From: Patescibacteria group bacterium
Lineage (GTDB): Bacteria; Patescibacteriota; Minisyncoccia; CAIUEV01; JAHKAQ01
Assembly (NCBI GenBank): GCA_018825765.1
Contig: JAHKAQ010000009.1
Coordinates: 1-6,444, forward strand
DNA length: 6,444 nucleotides
Direction: 5' to 3'
The notes under the pieces are model-generated. The model was not told where the DNA came from. It searched no databases and saw only the letters and a list, made by a program, of their open reading frames with translations. This document shows positions 1-5,934 of the stretch, piece by piece. Position 1 is the stretch's first letter. Every line of letters starts with the position of its first letter. Position numbers and translations under genes: made by a program.

Positions 1-1
1 C

Positions 2-49
2 GCCATTCAAAAAAAAGTCGAGGAAAAAATGCTTATGTTTAACTGCTAA
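2..49 (+). CDS. C-terminal tail of an upstream gene (partial, unidentified)
   Basis: An open frame enters from the left edge and stops at the TAA at 47-49, one base before the iscS ATG. It reads AIQKKVEEKMLMFNC, a charged helix-like tail. Sixteen codons are too few to identify a family. The one-base gap to iscS would fit translational coupling in one operon, which would also explain why iscS has no visible promoter or SD of its own. The frame could be open by chance. Confidence 0.3.
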   Translation, partial: AIQKKVEEKMLMFNC

Positions 50-50
50 A

Positions 51-1262
51 ATGATTTATCTTGATTACGCCGCCACCACTCCGGTGGACAAAAAAGTGTT
101 GCAAAAAATGCTGCCTTTTTTTGATAAAAATTTCGCCAACGCTTCCTCGATTCACAGACCAGGCCAGCTGGCTCAAGAGGCCGTGGAACTAGCCCAAAAA
201 ATAATCGCCCAAAGCCTGAACTGCCAGCCTCATGAGGTAATCTTCACCAGCGGCGCCACTGAATCGAATAATTTGGTTTTTCAGGGAATATTCAAAGCCC
301 TGGCCGCTGACTCAAAATTCAAAAATCAAAAACTGCATTTTATCACTTCCAACATCGAACACCACTGCGTGCTGGACAGTTTAGCCGCGCTTCAAAAAGA
401 ATCCCCTCAAAGGATTCAAATTACTTACTTAAAAGTCAACTCCCAGGGCCTGATAAATCCCGAAAAACTTAAAAAAGCCATCCAAAAAAACACCGTTTTA
501 GTCTCTATTATGTTTGTTAATAATGAAATTGGATCGGTTCAACCCATCGAAAAAATCGGCCGCCTGATAGCCTCTGTCAGGAAAAAAAGAAACAAAAATA
601 ACCTCCCTCTTTATTTCCACAGCGACGCGGCCCAGGCCTTTTCATATTTTGACTGCGATACGCGAAAATTAAACCTGGATCTTGTCACTCTTTCAGCCCA
701 TAAAATTTACGGCCCCAAAGGAGTGGGCGCGCTGGCCGTAAAAACTGGCGTCCGCCTTACTCCCATGCAATATGGAGGAGGGCACCAGCGCGGCCTGCGT
801 TCCGGAACGCTTAATGTCTCCGGAATCATAGGCATGGGCGAAGCCGTAAATCTGGCCCAAAAACAAAGAAAAGATAATACCCAAAAAATAACCGCGCTTC
901 GCGACTACTTTATAGCTCAAATTGAAAAACAAATCCCCGGCGCCAAACTTAACGGCCCAAGAAAAAAACGCAGTCCCAATAACATCAATTTCAGCTTTGC
1001 CGGCGCAGAAGGGGAAAGTATTGTGCTTCTTCTAAGCCAAAAAGGCATCGCCGTTTCAACCGGATCAGCCTGTTCAGCCGAAAGCCTGGAATCTTCTCAT
1101 GTTCAATTGGCCATTCATCCAAAAAACCATTTAAGCGCTCATTCCAGCATCCGCTTTAGTCTGGGAAAATTCACCACCAAGCAGGAACTTGCGACCACTG
1201 TAAAGGTCCTGAAAAATGTGCTAAAAAAATTAAGAAAAACCTCCAAAGATATTAAGGTATAA
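51..1262 (+). CDS. iscS: Cysteine desulfurase (IscS/NifS family)
   Basis: A PLP-dependent enzyme that takes sulfur from L-cysteine, giving alanine and an enzyme persulfide, and passes it to a scaffold for Fe-S cluster assembly (and often to tRNA thiolation) in the cytosol. The 403 residues match the usual family length. Visible landmarks are the N-terminal YLDYAATTP, TSGATESNN (66-74), the PLP-stacking His104 in NIEHH, N158 in VNNEIG, D192 and Q195 in SDAAQA, the Schiff-base Lys218 in SAHKIYGPKG, RSGT (250-253), and the catalytic Cys341 in STGSACS on the mobile loop. No key residue is missing. The ATG at 51 is chosen because the DYAATT motif begins four residues later. iscU follows after 19 bp, so the two are almost certainly co-transcribed. 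IscS and NifS cannot be separated by sequence alone. The pairing with an IscU-type scaffold favours the iscS name. Confidence 0.97.
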   Translation: MIYLDYAATTPVDKKVLQKMLPFFDKNFANASSIHRPGQLAQEAVELAQKIIAQSLNCQPHEVIFTSGATESNNLVFQGIFKALAADSKFKNQKLHFITSNIEHHCVLDSLAALQKESPQRIQITYLKVNSQGLINPEKLKKAIQKNTVLVSIMFVNNEIGSVQPIEKIGRLIASVRKKRNKNNLPLYFHSDAAQAFSYFDCDTRKLNLDLVTLSAHKIYGPKGVGALAVKTGVRLTPMQYGGGHQRGLRSGTLNVSGIIGMGEAVNLAQKQRKDNTQKITALRDYFIAQIEKQIPGAKLNGPRKKRSPNNINFSFAGAEGESIVLLLSQKGIAVSTGSACSAESLESSHVQLAIHPKNHLSAHSSIRFSLGKFTTKQELATTVKVLKNVLKKLRKTSKDIKV

Positions 1263-1281
1263 ATTTTAACTCAACCAACTT

Positions 1282-1722
1282 ATGTATTCTAAAAAAGTAA
1301 TGGATCATTTTACCAACCCAAGAAACATGGGTGTCATCAAAGACCCTGACGGAATAGGCGAGGTGGGTAATCCGGTTTGCGGCGACATCATGAAAATTTT
1401 TATTAAAGTCGCCCGAAAACCAAATATAGGAGAATTTATTTCCGATATAAAATTTCAGACCCTTGGCTGCGGCTCGGCCATCGCCACCTCAAGCATGATT
1501 ACCGAGCTGGCTAAAGGGCGCTCTTTGAAGCAAGCGGGGGAAATAACCCGCGATAACGTGGCCAGCGAATTGGACGGTCTGCCGCCGGAAAAAATGCACT
1601 GTTCTAATCTGGCCGCGGACGCCTTAAAAAAGGCTATAAAAAATTATAAAAGGAAAAAAAAGGAGGGGAGAAATGCGGAGAGGAAAAAAGAGAAGAAAAG
1701 AGGAGGAGATAGAAAAATATAA
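1282..1722 (+). CDS. iscU: Fe-S cluster assembly scaffold IscU/NifU N-terminal type
   Basis: A cytosolic scaffold on which Fe-S clusters are built from sulfur delivered by IscS, encoded just upstream. The conserved ligands are all visible: C33 and D35 in GNPVCGD, C63 in LGCGSA, and H106-C107 in LPPEKMHCSNLA. The family fold ends near residue 125 (DALKKAIKNYK). The remaining roughly 22 residues are an almost purely Lys/Arg/Glu tail (KRKKKEGRNAERKKEKKRGG), encoded by a homopurine tract and not typical of IscU. That tail overlaps the next ORF, which starts at 1673 behind a strong SD, so it may be a by-product of the overlap or of drift at the stop codon. The function call is firm; the meaning of the tail is not known. 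No SD is seen before the ATG at 1282. Confidence 0.94.
   Translation: MYSKKVMDHFTNPRNMGVIKDPDGIGEVGNPVCGDIMKIFIKVARKPNIGEFISDIKFQTLGCGSAIATSSMITELAKGRSLKQAGEITRDNVASELDGLPPEKMHCSNLAADALKKAIKNYKRKKKEGRNAERKKEKKRGGDRKI
1661..1668 (+). promoter_or_regulatory. Strong Shine-Dalgarno inside the iscU end
   Basis: AGGAGGGG lies 4 bp before the ATG at 1673. It is the only strong SD before a start codon in the window and supports that start, even though the site sits within the iscU coding sequence. The surrounding purine tract could produce such a match by chance, so this is moderate support only. Confidence 0.5.
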
Positions 1723-1906
1723 CCCGCTATCAGGGAAAATCTCCTTGGTGCTTGTTCTTTTCTATCTTTCTGTTTCCCTTTCAAAATTCAATCGGCTCAT
1801 CTCTTGTGTGTTGGGAATAGTCGGATTTGGGATTTTTCTTGTCTTCTTTGGCCAACAACTCGGCCAACTCATCAAACTCCTCAACAAAAACAAGAGAGAG
1901 GATTAA
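1673..1906 (+). CDS. Small membrane protein, unknown function, overlapping iscU
   Basis: A 77-residue protein with a very basic start (MRRGKKRRKEEE) followed by two hydrophobic stretches, about residues 23-37 and 42-60, and a charged end (NKNKRED). It would be a small inner-membrane protein with a cytoplasmic basic N-terminus. The start is supported by the SD at 1661-1668. The first 50 bp overlap iscU in another frame, and the gene ends just before the operon terminator at 1912, so it fits as the last gene of the iscS-iscU unit. I do not recognise the family. The N-terminal residues are dictated by the shared homopurine tract and may not be conserved. A chance ORF is possible, but the hydrophobic pattern and the position before a terminator argue for a real gene. 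Confidence 0.55.
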   Translation: MRRGKKRRKEEEIEKYNPLSGKISLVLVLFYLSVSLSKFNRLISCVLGIVGFGIFLVFFGQQLGQLIKLLNKNKRED

Positions 1907-1911
1907 CCCCT

Positions 1912-1943
1912 AAGACGGCGCCTAGGCCGTCTTTTTCTTTTTT
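1912..1943 (+). terminator. Intrinsic terminator of the iscS-iscU operon
   Basis: A perfect 8-bp stem, AAGACGGC (1912-1919) with GCCGTCTT (1926-1933), closes a 6-nt loop and runs into a T-rich tract (1932-1943, one C). It lies 6 bp after the stop codon of the 77-residue ORF. Confidence 0.87.
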
Positions 1944-1957
1944 AAATCCCTTGGGCC

Positions 1958-1966
1958 TGCTATAAT
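1958..1966 (+). promoter_or_regulatory. Extended -10 promoter for the 87-residue membrane protein
   Basis: TGCTATAAT is a perfect -10 hexamer (1961-1966) with the TGn extension. No good -35 is seen at 17 bp, where the terminator T-tract lies, which fits extended -10 promoters. Transcription would start near 1973 and give a short leader of about 25 nt without an SD. Confidence 0.55.
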
Positions 1967-1997
1967 CTCTCTATAAAACCAATAAAATGAAAACAAA

Positions 1998-2261
1998 ATG
2001 AAAGCCCAAAAACCTTCCAGCCGCAAACTAGGAATTTATGAATTCATCTACAAACTGCTCCTGATACTTATTATCATCCGTCTCACTATTATTGGCATCA
2101 ATCTCTTTGAAGACGAGCTGACCAAACAGCGCGTCTCCTTATCTGGTTTTCTCTTTGTGGACCTTATTGATGAACTCTTCGCCTCCTGGGACATTCTTTT
2201 AATCCTTATCCCTTATTTTCTTTTATTCCTTCATTCAAAAAAAATCTGGCGCCTTTCTTAA
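1998..2261 (+). CDS. Small two-helix membrane protein, unknown function
   Basis: An 87-residue protein with a basic N-terminus (MKAQKPSSRK), a first hydrophobic helix at about residues 19-37 (LLLILIIIRLTIIGINLF), a charged middle, and a second helix at about 64-80 (DILLILIPYFLLFL), ending in KKIWRLS. Both termini are basic, so both probably face the cytoplasm. It stands alone behind its own promoter after the operon terminator. There is no SD. An upstream ATG at 1987 opens a four-codon ORF whose TGA overlaps this start as ATGA, which could couple translation. No family is recognised, and no function is proposed. Confidence 0.6.
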   Translation: MKAQKPSSRKLGIYEFIYKLLLILIIIRLTIIGINLFEDELTKQRVSLSGFLFVDLIDELFASWDILLILIPYFLLFLHSKKIWRLS

Positions 2262-2619
2262 ATTCAGCCAATTTCTCTAAAAACCCAAAAAACAGCCGAA
2301 TTTAAAAATTTTGCAAATTTTTCTATTTTTTCAATTTTTACTAAATAATTTTAAAAACAGCCCGCGTGACCGGACAGGGTAGAGGAGTTTAAAATCCCAA
2401 AGCCTCAAAGAAAAAACAATTTAATGAAAACAGAAGAGAGCACACCCTCCCCCGGAGCGTTTGAGGACTTAACATAATGATTCTTGTGTGGAGTATCTAA
2501 AAAATAGTTGACTTTTCATTGACCTAAAAAGCGCCCAATCATAAACGATTAGGCGCTTTTTTTGTTGCCTCAATGCTCGCGGTCGAACCCAAACTAAATC
2601 ACAAAAATTAAAAACAAAA
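2262..2619. other. Gene-poor spacer of 358 bp, possible element boundary
   Basis: No convincing gene is seen on either strand. The first ~90 bp are very A/T-rich. From about 2360 to 2470 the sequence turns more GC-rich and contains a possible 7-bp pairing, CCTCAAA (2403-2409) with TTTGAGG (2460-2466). The spacer ends in a strong terminator hairpin at 2526-2563. A small RNA of roughly 200 nt ending at that terminator is possible, but I recognise no known RNA family in it. Two TTGAC-like motifs (2508 and 2519) lack good -10 partners. Housekeeping genes lie to the left and element-type genes to the right, so the junction probably falls here. I found no pair of att repeats within the window. Confidence 0.5.
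2526..2563 (+). terminator. Strong intrinsic terminator, possibly bidirectional
   Basis: GCGCC-C-AATC (2531-2540) pairs with GATT-A-GGCGC (2547-2556) across a 6-nt loop, with one C·A mismatch. The stem is flanked by five A on the left and seven T on the right (2557-2563), so the stem can extend and can terminate transcripts from either direction. No protein gene directly precedes it on the + strand. It would end either read-through from 1998-2261 or a non-coding transcript from the spacer. Confidence 0.82.
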
Positions 2620-2856
2620 ATGGAAATAATTTACAACTTGCGAGAAAAAAGACTCGCAGAAATACAAAGATACTTTTTTATTGAAAAAATAAAGGTAGTC
2701 CTCAATATCGCCGCTACTACAATTCTGGCAATTATCTTATTAGATCTATTCATCGTTATGATGACAGCGATACAGGTAGCGTACGGTATTGAAACACCCA
2801 ATATTCCATTTTGGACAAAACAAGTTGAAGTACTTGTCCGAATGGGAATTTTATAA
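2620..2856 (+). CDS. Small single-helix membrane protein, unknown function
   Basis: A 78-residue ORF. Residues 1-25 are charged and helix-like (MEIIYNLREKRLAEIQRYFF). Residues about 26-53 form one long hydrophobic segment (KVVLNIAATTILAIILLDL and onward), followed by a short tail ending VRMGIL. It would sit in the membrane with a cytoplasmic N-terminus. There is no SD, only an A-rich leader, as for recT. It is the first ORF after the terminator at 2526-2563, lies on the same strand as the recombination genes, and its stop codon overlaps the TATAAT box of the next unit. The family is not recognised, and an ORF on the opposite strand covers much the same stretch, so coding status is uncertain. 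The hydrophobic pattern favours this strand. Confidence 0.45.
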   Translation: MEIIYNLREKRLAEIQRYFFIEKIKVVLNIAATTILAIILLDLFIVMMTAIQVAYGIETPNIPFWTKQVEVLVRMGIL

Positions 2857-2857
2857 T
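2852..2857 (+). promoter_or_regulatory. Candidate -10 box for the recT unit
   Basis: A perfect TATAAT lies across the stop codon of the preceding ORF. The -35 region is weak: the best TTG motifs, at 2825 and 2835, are at poor spacing. The predicted start near 2864 coincides with the base of the hairpin at 2862-2879, so the mRNA would begin with a stem-loop. Confidence 0.4.
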
Positions 2858-2861
2858 CAAA

Positions 2862-2928
2862 AACTCCCCGAAGGGAGTTGGGAAAAGAAAACACTTTTAT
2901 TCTTTATACCATACTTCCTTCTTCGGGG
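2862..2928 (+). promoter_or_regulatory. Structured recT leader with two competing pairings
   Basis: AACTCCC (2862-2868) pairs perfectly with GGGAGTT (2873-2879) around a CGAA tetraloop. The segment CCCCGAAG (2866-2873), which includes part of that hairpin, is also perfectly complementary to CTTCGGGG (2921-2928), 18 bp before the recT ATG. The two structures exclude each other. Neither is followed by a T-run, so a terminator switch is unlikely. Control of translation or mRNA stability is more plausible. Function is inference. Confidence 0.45.
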
Positions 2929-2946
2929 CAATTTAACCGAAAAATA

Positions 2947-3759
2947 ATGGAACAATTAACAACCATTAACGACCTAAAACAAGTTTTAGCCGGGGAATAT
3001 CAGAAGGCTATCGTCAATTATTTTGGCGATCAGAAGAAGGCAATGAAGTTCTTGAGCGGAGTAGTTTCAGCGGTCCAAAGAAATCCGAAGCTGCTGGAAT
3101 GCAGTGGAACGAGCGTGATCAATAGTTTTATGACCATGGCCCAACTGGAACTTATGCCATCTGATGTGTCCGGTGAGGCTTATGTCATTCCGTACAAAGG
3201 ACAGGCGCAATTCCAGCTCGGATATCAAGGGCTAGTTACGCTTTTTTACCGGGCTGGCGCCAAGTCGATTACAGCCGAAATAGTCCGCAAAAAGGACAAG
3301 TTCAATTACACCAATGGAGTTATTAAGCACAGCCCGGACTTTTTCGCCGATGACCGCGGCCCGGCAATAGGAGCCTATGTGATCGTGGAACTTCAGGCCG
3401 GAGGCAAAGTTTCCAAGGTGATGAAAAAAGACGACATTGTGGGAATTGGCAAAAAATTCTCCAAGTCGTTTAAGACGGATTACACACCATGGAAAGAAGC
3501 TAACGATCCCGAACTCTGGATGTGGAAAAAAACAGTACTCAAGCAAGCAGCCAAGCTCGTGCCGAAAAACGAGACAATCTTTAAGGCCATTGCGGAAGAC
3601 AACAAGGAGTCGAATGTTGCCAACCGCATGGAGAAAGCGAAAGAAGAATCGAAATCTTTAGCAATGGGTAATTTTGTAAAAGATGAGAACAAAAAAGATA
3701 AAACCGAAGCTAAGCCTGCCGAAGGTGATCAAGAGCTTAACTACGAACCAACGAATTGA
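2947..3759 (+). CDS. recT: RecT-family single-strand DNA annealing protein
   Basis: A phage-type recombinase that coats single-stranded DNA and anneals it to a complementary strand, normally working with an exonuclease that exposes the strand. The 270 residues match the usual RecT length. Diagnostic blocks are SVINSFMTMAQLELMPSD (57-73), GEAYVIPYKGQAQFQLGYQG (76-95) followed by LVTLFYRAGA, and the C-terminal PELWMWKKTVLKQAAKLVP (188-206). The last 40 residues are a charged linker-like tail (KDENKKDKTEAKPAEG). The ATG at 2947 is chosen. An in-frame TTG at 2878 would extend it by 23 residues, but it lies inside the leader hairpin and adds sequence unlike RecT. There is no SD. The end overlaps the next gene, the nuclease-FtsK fusion, which is its probable functional partner. 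Family assignment is firm; partnership is inferred from the overlap. Confidence 0.95.
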   Translation: MEQLTTINDLKQVLAGEYQKAIVNYFGDQKKAMKFLSGVVSAVQRNPKLLECSGTSVINSFMTMAQLELMPSDVSGEAYVIPYKGQAQFQLGYQGLVTLFYRAGAKSITAEIVRKKDKFNYTNGVIKHSPDFFADDRGPAIGAYVIVELQAGGKVSKVMKKDDIVGIGKKFSKSFKTDYTPWKEANDPELWMWKKTVLKQAAKLVPKNETIFKAIAEDNKESNVANRMEKAKEESKSLAMGNFVKDENKKDKTEAKPAEGDQELNYEPTN

Positions 3760-5710
3760 GAACTTTCCGCTGAAGCACTATTCGTATTCGACCTTCATTG
3801 CTTTTTCTACGAATCCGATTTTGTTCAAGATTCAATATATGAATGGCGATACGATTGATACTACCTGTAATATTTCCAGCGTGATTGGCAAAGCATTCCA
3901 TCAGGCTATGCAGGCGTATTATTCGCTGATTAATATCAATTCGGATGAACAGGAGGCCATAAAGCAAGGACTGGAGGAAGGAATGAAGTACCTGGACGAA
4001 TACAATGACGGTTTTATTGAATTCTCATCGACGGTCCCAAATAAGCAAAAGGCTCAAGAGATTTTAGCTTTCGCATATAACAACTATGTCGCGGAACATA
4101 AGGCCGGCAAGGAGGAAATCATTGGTTGCGAGAAGCTTATTGAGACTGATGTTGAGGTGGAATGGCGCGGGGAAAAACTAGCGTTACCAGTAAAACTTAA
4201 AGGATACCTAGATAAGATCATCCAAGAGGAAAAAAAGCTAAAAATCATTGACTACAAAACAGTCCGGTCGTTTTCCGATGACGACAAAATTGACGGCGCC
4301 AAGATGATCCAGGCAATCCAGTATTATTTCTTGGTTGCGGCGGAATACAAAGAAGCCCCCTATTCAATGATTTACGAAGAGGTAAAAACGACGAAAAACA
4401 GAGATGGAAGTCCGCAGGTGAGACGCTACGAGATTGTTTATTCAGATAACGAACTTTTCTTTGACTTCTATTTTCGGCTGTACGACGACATGACGCGCGC
4501 GATTAACGGAGAGGCGGTATTCGTTCCTAATATTTTTACTTTTTTTGATAACGAGGTTTCGTTAATATCCTACATTCACCGGCTAGATGTGGAAGAAAAT
4601 GCCGCCAAAGAGATGAAAAAATTAAGAGTAAATACGATAACGGACCTGCTTAAAAAGAAGATCCAAAACGCCGGCAATATGAGAAAATTTCTGCAAACCG
4701 CCGAAAAAAAATTTATTTCGGCTAAAAATCTTAATTACAACAAAATGAGAACTGAAGAAAAAATCCAGACCAAGCTGATGGAGCACGGAATGATGATCCA
4801 GTTCGATTCTATGGTTGAAGGAAATACGGTTGATTTGTACCGCTTCAATCCATCAATTGGCCTGAAAATGAGCAAGCTATTAAGCTTCTCCGCCGATATT
4901 GAGCAGGTCGTTGGAGTGTCCGGAATTAGAGTTTTGGCCCCTATCCCTAACACCTCGCTCGTTGGCTTTGAGATTCCACGGAAAGAACGGATATTCCCGG
5001 AGATTACCGCTACCCCTGACGGGTTCAATCTGGCAATGGGCGTAGATATTATGGGCGCGGTTTATCGCTTCGATATCACTAAGGCGCCGCACACGTTGGT
5101 AGCCGGGGCCACCGGAAGCGGTAAATCGGTATTTTTAGCCTCTATTCTGTCCCAATTGTCTACGCTTCCCAAGGTGGAACTTCATTTGTTTGATCCGAAG
5201 ATGGTTGAGCTGTCGCAGTTCAGATCCAAGGCAATCGAGTATTACAGCGACATTGAGAGTATTTATCTCGCCTTGGAACAGCTGGTCGCTGAGATGAACG
5301 TGCGATACGGCAGGCTGAGTGAGGCCGGAGCGCGGAACATTGATGAATACAGTGTGGATATGAATTACAAGTTCGTGGTAATTGACGAATTTGGAGATTT
5401 GATTGTGGGAAATAAGAGCGAGGGAGAACTTAATTTCTCCAAGGAGATAATGAAAAACATCTTGATTCTAGCCCAAAAGGCGCGGGCTTGCGGAATTCAC
5501 TTAATTATTGCAACCCAAAGACCGTCCACTCAGATTATAACGGGAGATATTAAGGCAAACTTCCCGACTAAGGTTGCATTTCGTTGCGCCAAAGCAACAG
5601 ACAGCCAAGTCGTCTTAGGTGAATCAGGAGCGGAAAAATTACTAGGGAAAGGCGATATGATTTTTAGCTCTGATGAGGGAGATGTTCGGCTTCAAGGATT
5701 TAAAAATTAA
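3683..5710 (+). CDS. PD-(D/E)XK nuclease fused to FtsK/SpoIIIE-type DNA translocase
   Basis: One uninterrupted 675-residue protein with two enzymatic halves. Residues about 30-300 are a RecB/Cas4/AddB-like PD-(D/E)XK nuclease: HYSYSTF start, H73 in GKAFHQAM, D177 in GYLDK, the D190-K192 pair in IIDYKT, and the QxxxY motif at Q210-Y214. The Cys residues that hold an Fe-S cluster in Cas4 and AddB are not evident. A linker (about 300-354) leads to an FtsK alpha/beta motor (about 355-675). Its marks are the IRVLAPIPNTSLVGFEIP block (415-432), Walker A GATGSGKS (475-482), Walker B FVVIDEF (564-570), ATQRPSTQIITGDIKANFPT (610-629), and GGAEQLLG-like GAEKLLGKGDMIF (649-661). There is no N-terminal membrane domain and no C-terminal gamma (KOPS-reading) domain, so it should be a soluble motor without FtsK's sequence guidance. 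The likely role is motor-driven processing of DNA ends for RecT. A role in DNA transfer is the main alternative. The start at 3683 is the first ATG after an in-frame stop at 3659; GTG at 3725 would also keep the nuclease domain intact. Confidence 0.93.
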   Translation: MRTKKIKPKLSLPKVIKSLTTNQRIENFPLKHYSYSTFIAFSTNPILFKIQYMNGDTIDTTCNISSVIGKAFHQAMQAYYSLININSDEQEAIKQGLEEGMKYLDEYNDGFIEFSSTVPNKQKAQEILAFAYNNYVAEHKAGKEEIIGCEKLIETDVEVEWRGEKLALPVKLKGYLDKIIQEEKKLKIIDYKTVRSFSDDDKIDGAKMIQAIQYYFLVAAEYKEAPYSMIYEEVKTTKNRDGSPQVRRYEIVYSDNELFFDFYFRLYDDMTRAINGEAVFVPNIFTFFDNEVSLISYIHRLDVEENAAKEMKKLRVNTITDLLKKKIQNAGNMRKFLQTAEKKFISAKNLNYNKMRTEEKIQTKLMEHGMMIQFDSMVEGNTVDLYRFNPSIGLKMSKLLSFSADIEQVVGVSGIRVLAPIPNTSLVGFEIPRKERIFPEITATPDGFNLAMGVDIMGAVYRFDITKAPHTLVAGATGSGKSVFLASILSQLSTLPKVELHLFDPKMVELSQFRSKAIEYYSDIESIYLALEQLVAEMNVRYGRLSEAGARNIDEYSVDMNYKFVVIDEFGDLIVGNKSEGELNFSKEIMKNILILAQKARACGIHLIIATQRPSTQIITGDIKANFPTKVAFRCAKATDSQVVLGESGAEKLLGKGDMIFSSDEGDVRLQGFKN

Positions 5711-5719
5711 ACGAAAACC

Positions 5720-5848
5720 ATGGAACAAGAAGATTTACTCGGAGAAGAGGAAAGCGATCCGAAGGAAAATTTCTATAAGAGCGAAGAGGCTGAGTTTAAT
5801 TTTAAGGAAGAAGAAAAAAGGAGAGATGAAGAAGAACAATACGACTAG
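5720..5848 (+). CDS. Tiny, very acidic protein (42 residues), unknown
   Basis: An ATG 9 bp after the fusion-gene stop opens a 42-residue frame, MEQEDLLGEEESDPKENF and onward, ending DEEEQYD. Fifteen Glu and four Asp make up 45% of the residues. It looks soluble and probably disordered, and could be an acidic partner or DNA-mimic-like peptide. That is speculation. An overlapping frame (5673-5873) reads the same DNA as a Lys/Arg-rich peptide starting inside the FtsK motor. The acidic frame is preferred because it starts cleanly after the preceding gene and its stop leads straight into the hairpin cluster. There is no SD. A purine-rich stretch can yield either frame by chance. Confidence 0.45.
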   Translation: MEQEDLLGEEESDPKENFYKSEEAEFNFKEEEKRRDEEEQYD

Positions 5849-5934
5849 ACGTTATCAAATTTACGATAACTAGACGGGGGACGGGCGAATGCGTCCCCCG
5901 GTCTTCCGGGGAATTATCCATTTTAGATAATTCA

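Noticed and set aside
693..932. Minus-strand ORF within iscS
   Set aside because: It lies wholly under conserved cysteine desulfurase motifs and has no start signals or recognisable features.
2878..2946. N-terminal extension of RecT from TTG at 2878
   Set aside because: The added residues do not resemble RecT, the TTG lies inside the leader hairpin, and the ATG at 2947 gives the normal family length.
3232..3692. Minus-strand and alternate-frame ORFs under recT
   Set aside because: They are shadows of a firmly identified gene and show no family motifs.
3662..3759. Programmed frameshift producing a RecT-nuclease-FtsK fusion
   Set aside because: The shift needed is +1. The A6-G stretch at 3692-3698 is in the wrong phase for a classical -1 slippery site, and a start codon is available in the overlap.
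3683..4582. Cas4 of a CRISPR system
   Set aside because: The domain is of the same nuclease superfamily, but the Fe-S cysteines are not evident, no cas genes or CRISPR array are in the window, and it is fused to FtsK beside recT.
5673..5873. Basic 66-residue ORF overlapping the FtsK end
   Set aside because: It starts inside conserved FtsK codons in another frame. Its composition is just what a purine-rich stretch gives, and the acidic frame fits the gene layout better.
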